DNA of 64,000 nt from the NCBI RefSeq assembly GCF_027579695.1, contig NC_083587.1:2560501-2624500 (forward strand), read 5' to 3'. This DNA comes from Neoarius graeffei (Eukaryota; Chordata; Actinopteri; Siluriformes; Ariidae). Under the pieces are notes generated by a model. It did no database searches. It was not told where the DNA came from and saw only the letters and a list, made by a program, of their open reading frames with translations. Positions 63,491 through 64,000 of this stretch are shown piece by piece (within the stretch, counting starts at the first letter, position 1; every line of letters begins with the position of its first letter). The position numbers and the translations under genes were made by a program.

Positions 63491-64000
63491 GTCGATGTTT
63501 TTTGTGAGTTTTCTGTCAACATGAACCACTTTTTTTTCTGGCCACTTTGACCAATTGGACACTTGGACTTCTCAGTATTGGTACTTGCATCGGTAGCATG
63601 CGCTGGGGAAAAAATTTTGATTTTCTGAAAAAAAATCATATTCATAAATCAAATTCATATTCTTTGTGGGCTAACACTGTGCAGGGGTGTGTAGAACCCT
63701 TTCTGATAGTTTTTGTAGGTTCTCTGTCCACTTGCACCACTTTTTCTAAGGCCTTGGCCTTGACAGCCCTGGCCTTGAGAGCCCGAGCCTTGACAGCACA
63801 TGCGCCAGGGAGAAAAAAAAAATCTGAAATTTAAGACTCTAGAGGGGTGTGTTGAACCCAAGCCCGATGACCCCTGATGTTTTTATACATGAAAAGCACA
63901 TATGCAAGTGTAAAATCTCATGGGCTTGGTGAGTCAGCATACACCAGCACACTGACTGATCTAACTAAAAAGGGGGCACCAGATCCCGTCCAGTGGACGG
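63491..64000. other. Degenerate repeats, no gene recognised
   Basis: The phrases TTTCTGTCAACATGAACCACTTTTT (63510) and TCTCTGTCCACTTGCACCACTTTTT (63721), and GGGGTGTGTAGAACCC / GGGGTGTGTTGAACCC (63683, 63843), suggest an older tandem unit of about 200 bp. A short CCTTGGCCTTGACAGCC run lies at 63752-63800. Confidence 0.5.

Noticed and set aside
1-64000. CRISPR arrays, riboswitches, bacterial operons
   Set aside because: Sequence is vertebrate; tandem repeats found are micro- or minisatellites without spacer structure.

Overview
The window reads as repeat-rich, gene-poor DNA of a teleost fish. Evidence: several fish-typical LINE types (L2, CR1/Rex1-like, Rex3-like RTE, I-type with RNase H, a Rex6/Dong-like element with a restriction-like endonuclease), Tc1 transposons, a tRNA-headed SINE family present in six copies, Gmr1-like Ty3/gypsy fossils, and hAT, ISL2EU-like and TTAA-type DNA transposons. 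An L2 3' tail ending in CTTGA repeats is reminiscent of otophysan fishes such as catfish relatives, but that is only a hint. I see no complete host protein gene.

Layout. 0-4.6 kb: a Gmr1-like LTR fossil (minus) with a TTAA-flanked DNA transposon inside it, next to an opposite-facing 3' fragment. 4.6-5.6 kb: Rex1-like LINE. 6.85-9.41 kb: an apparent host first exon (AT-hook) split by a 13-bp-TSD I-type LINE whose RT and RNase H frame is open and in phase with the exon. 10.5-16.1 kb: DNA transposons, namely a hAT-like zinc-finger exon, a 1.37-kb hAT with its TSD, and an ISL2EU-like element with a YqaJ-type ORF and a 190-bp-arm palindrome. 16.8-19.4 kb: LINE ORF1 and endonuclease between inverted termini. 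20.5-27.1 kb: two LINEs back to back, the first carrying a foldback element that itself carries a MITE. 27.2-28.8 kb: a full-length Tc1 with both termini.

30.5-43.6 kb: LINE fragments mixed with tRNA genes or pseudogenes (Asp, Ile, Gln, Phe), an L2 split by a Rex3-like element with TSD, a second L2 split by a SINE with TSD, and a 1.2-kb segment duplicated at 32.0 and 42.4 kb. 44.3-60.2 kb: a large inverted duplication with two arms of about 5.2 kb, each carrying a truncated Tc1, a Rex1-like LINE and tRNA-Glu, -Arg and -His sequences, around a 5.5-kb centre of LTR-element fossils. Each arm has an insertion the other lacks, so both came after the duplication. 60.2-64 kb: a SINE, the 5' half of a LINE, minisatellites and unassigned sequence.

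The genes do not form a pathway; the window is a record of nested insertion and duplication. The most unusual items are the AT-hook/RT/RNase H open frame, the 5-kb inverted duplication of a decayed tRNA cluster, the LTR shared by two unrelated internal regions, and the PR-IN-RT domain order. All calls come from reading the sequence; no search was run.
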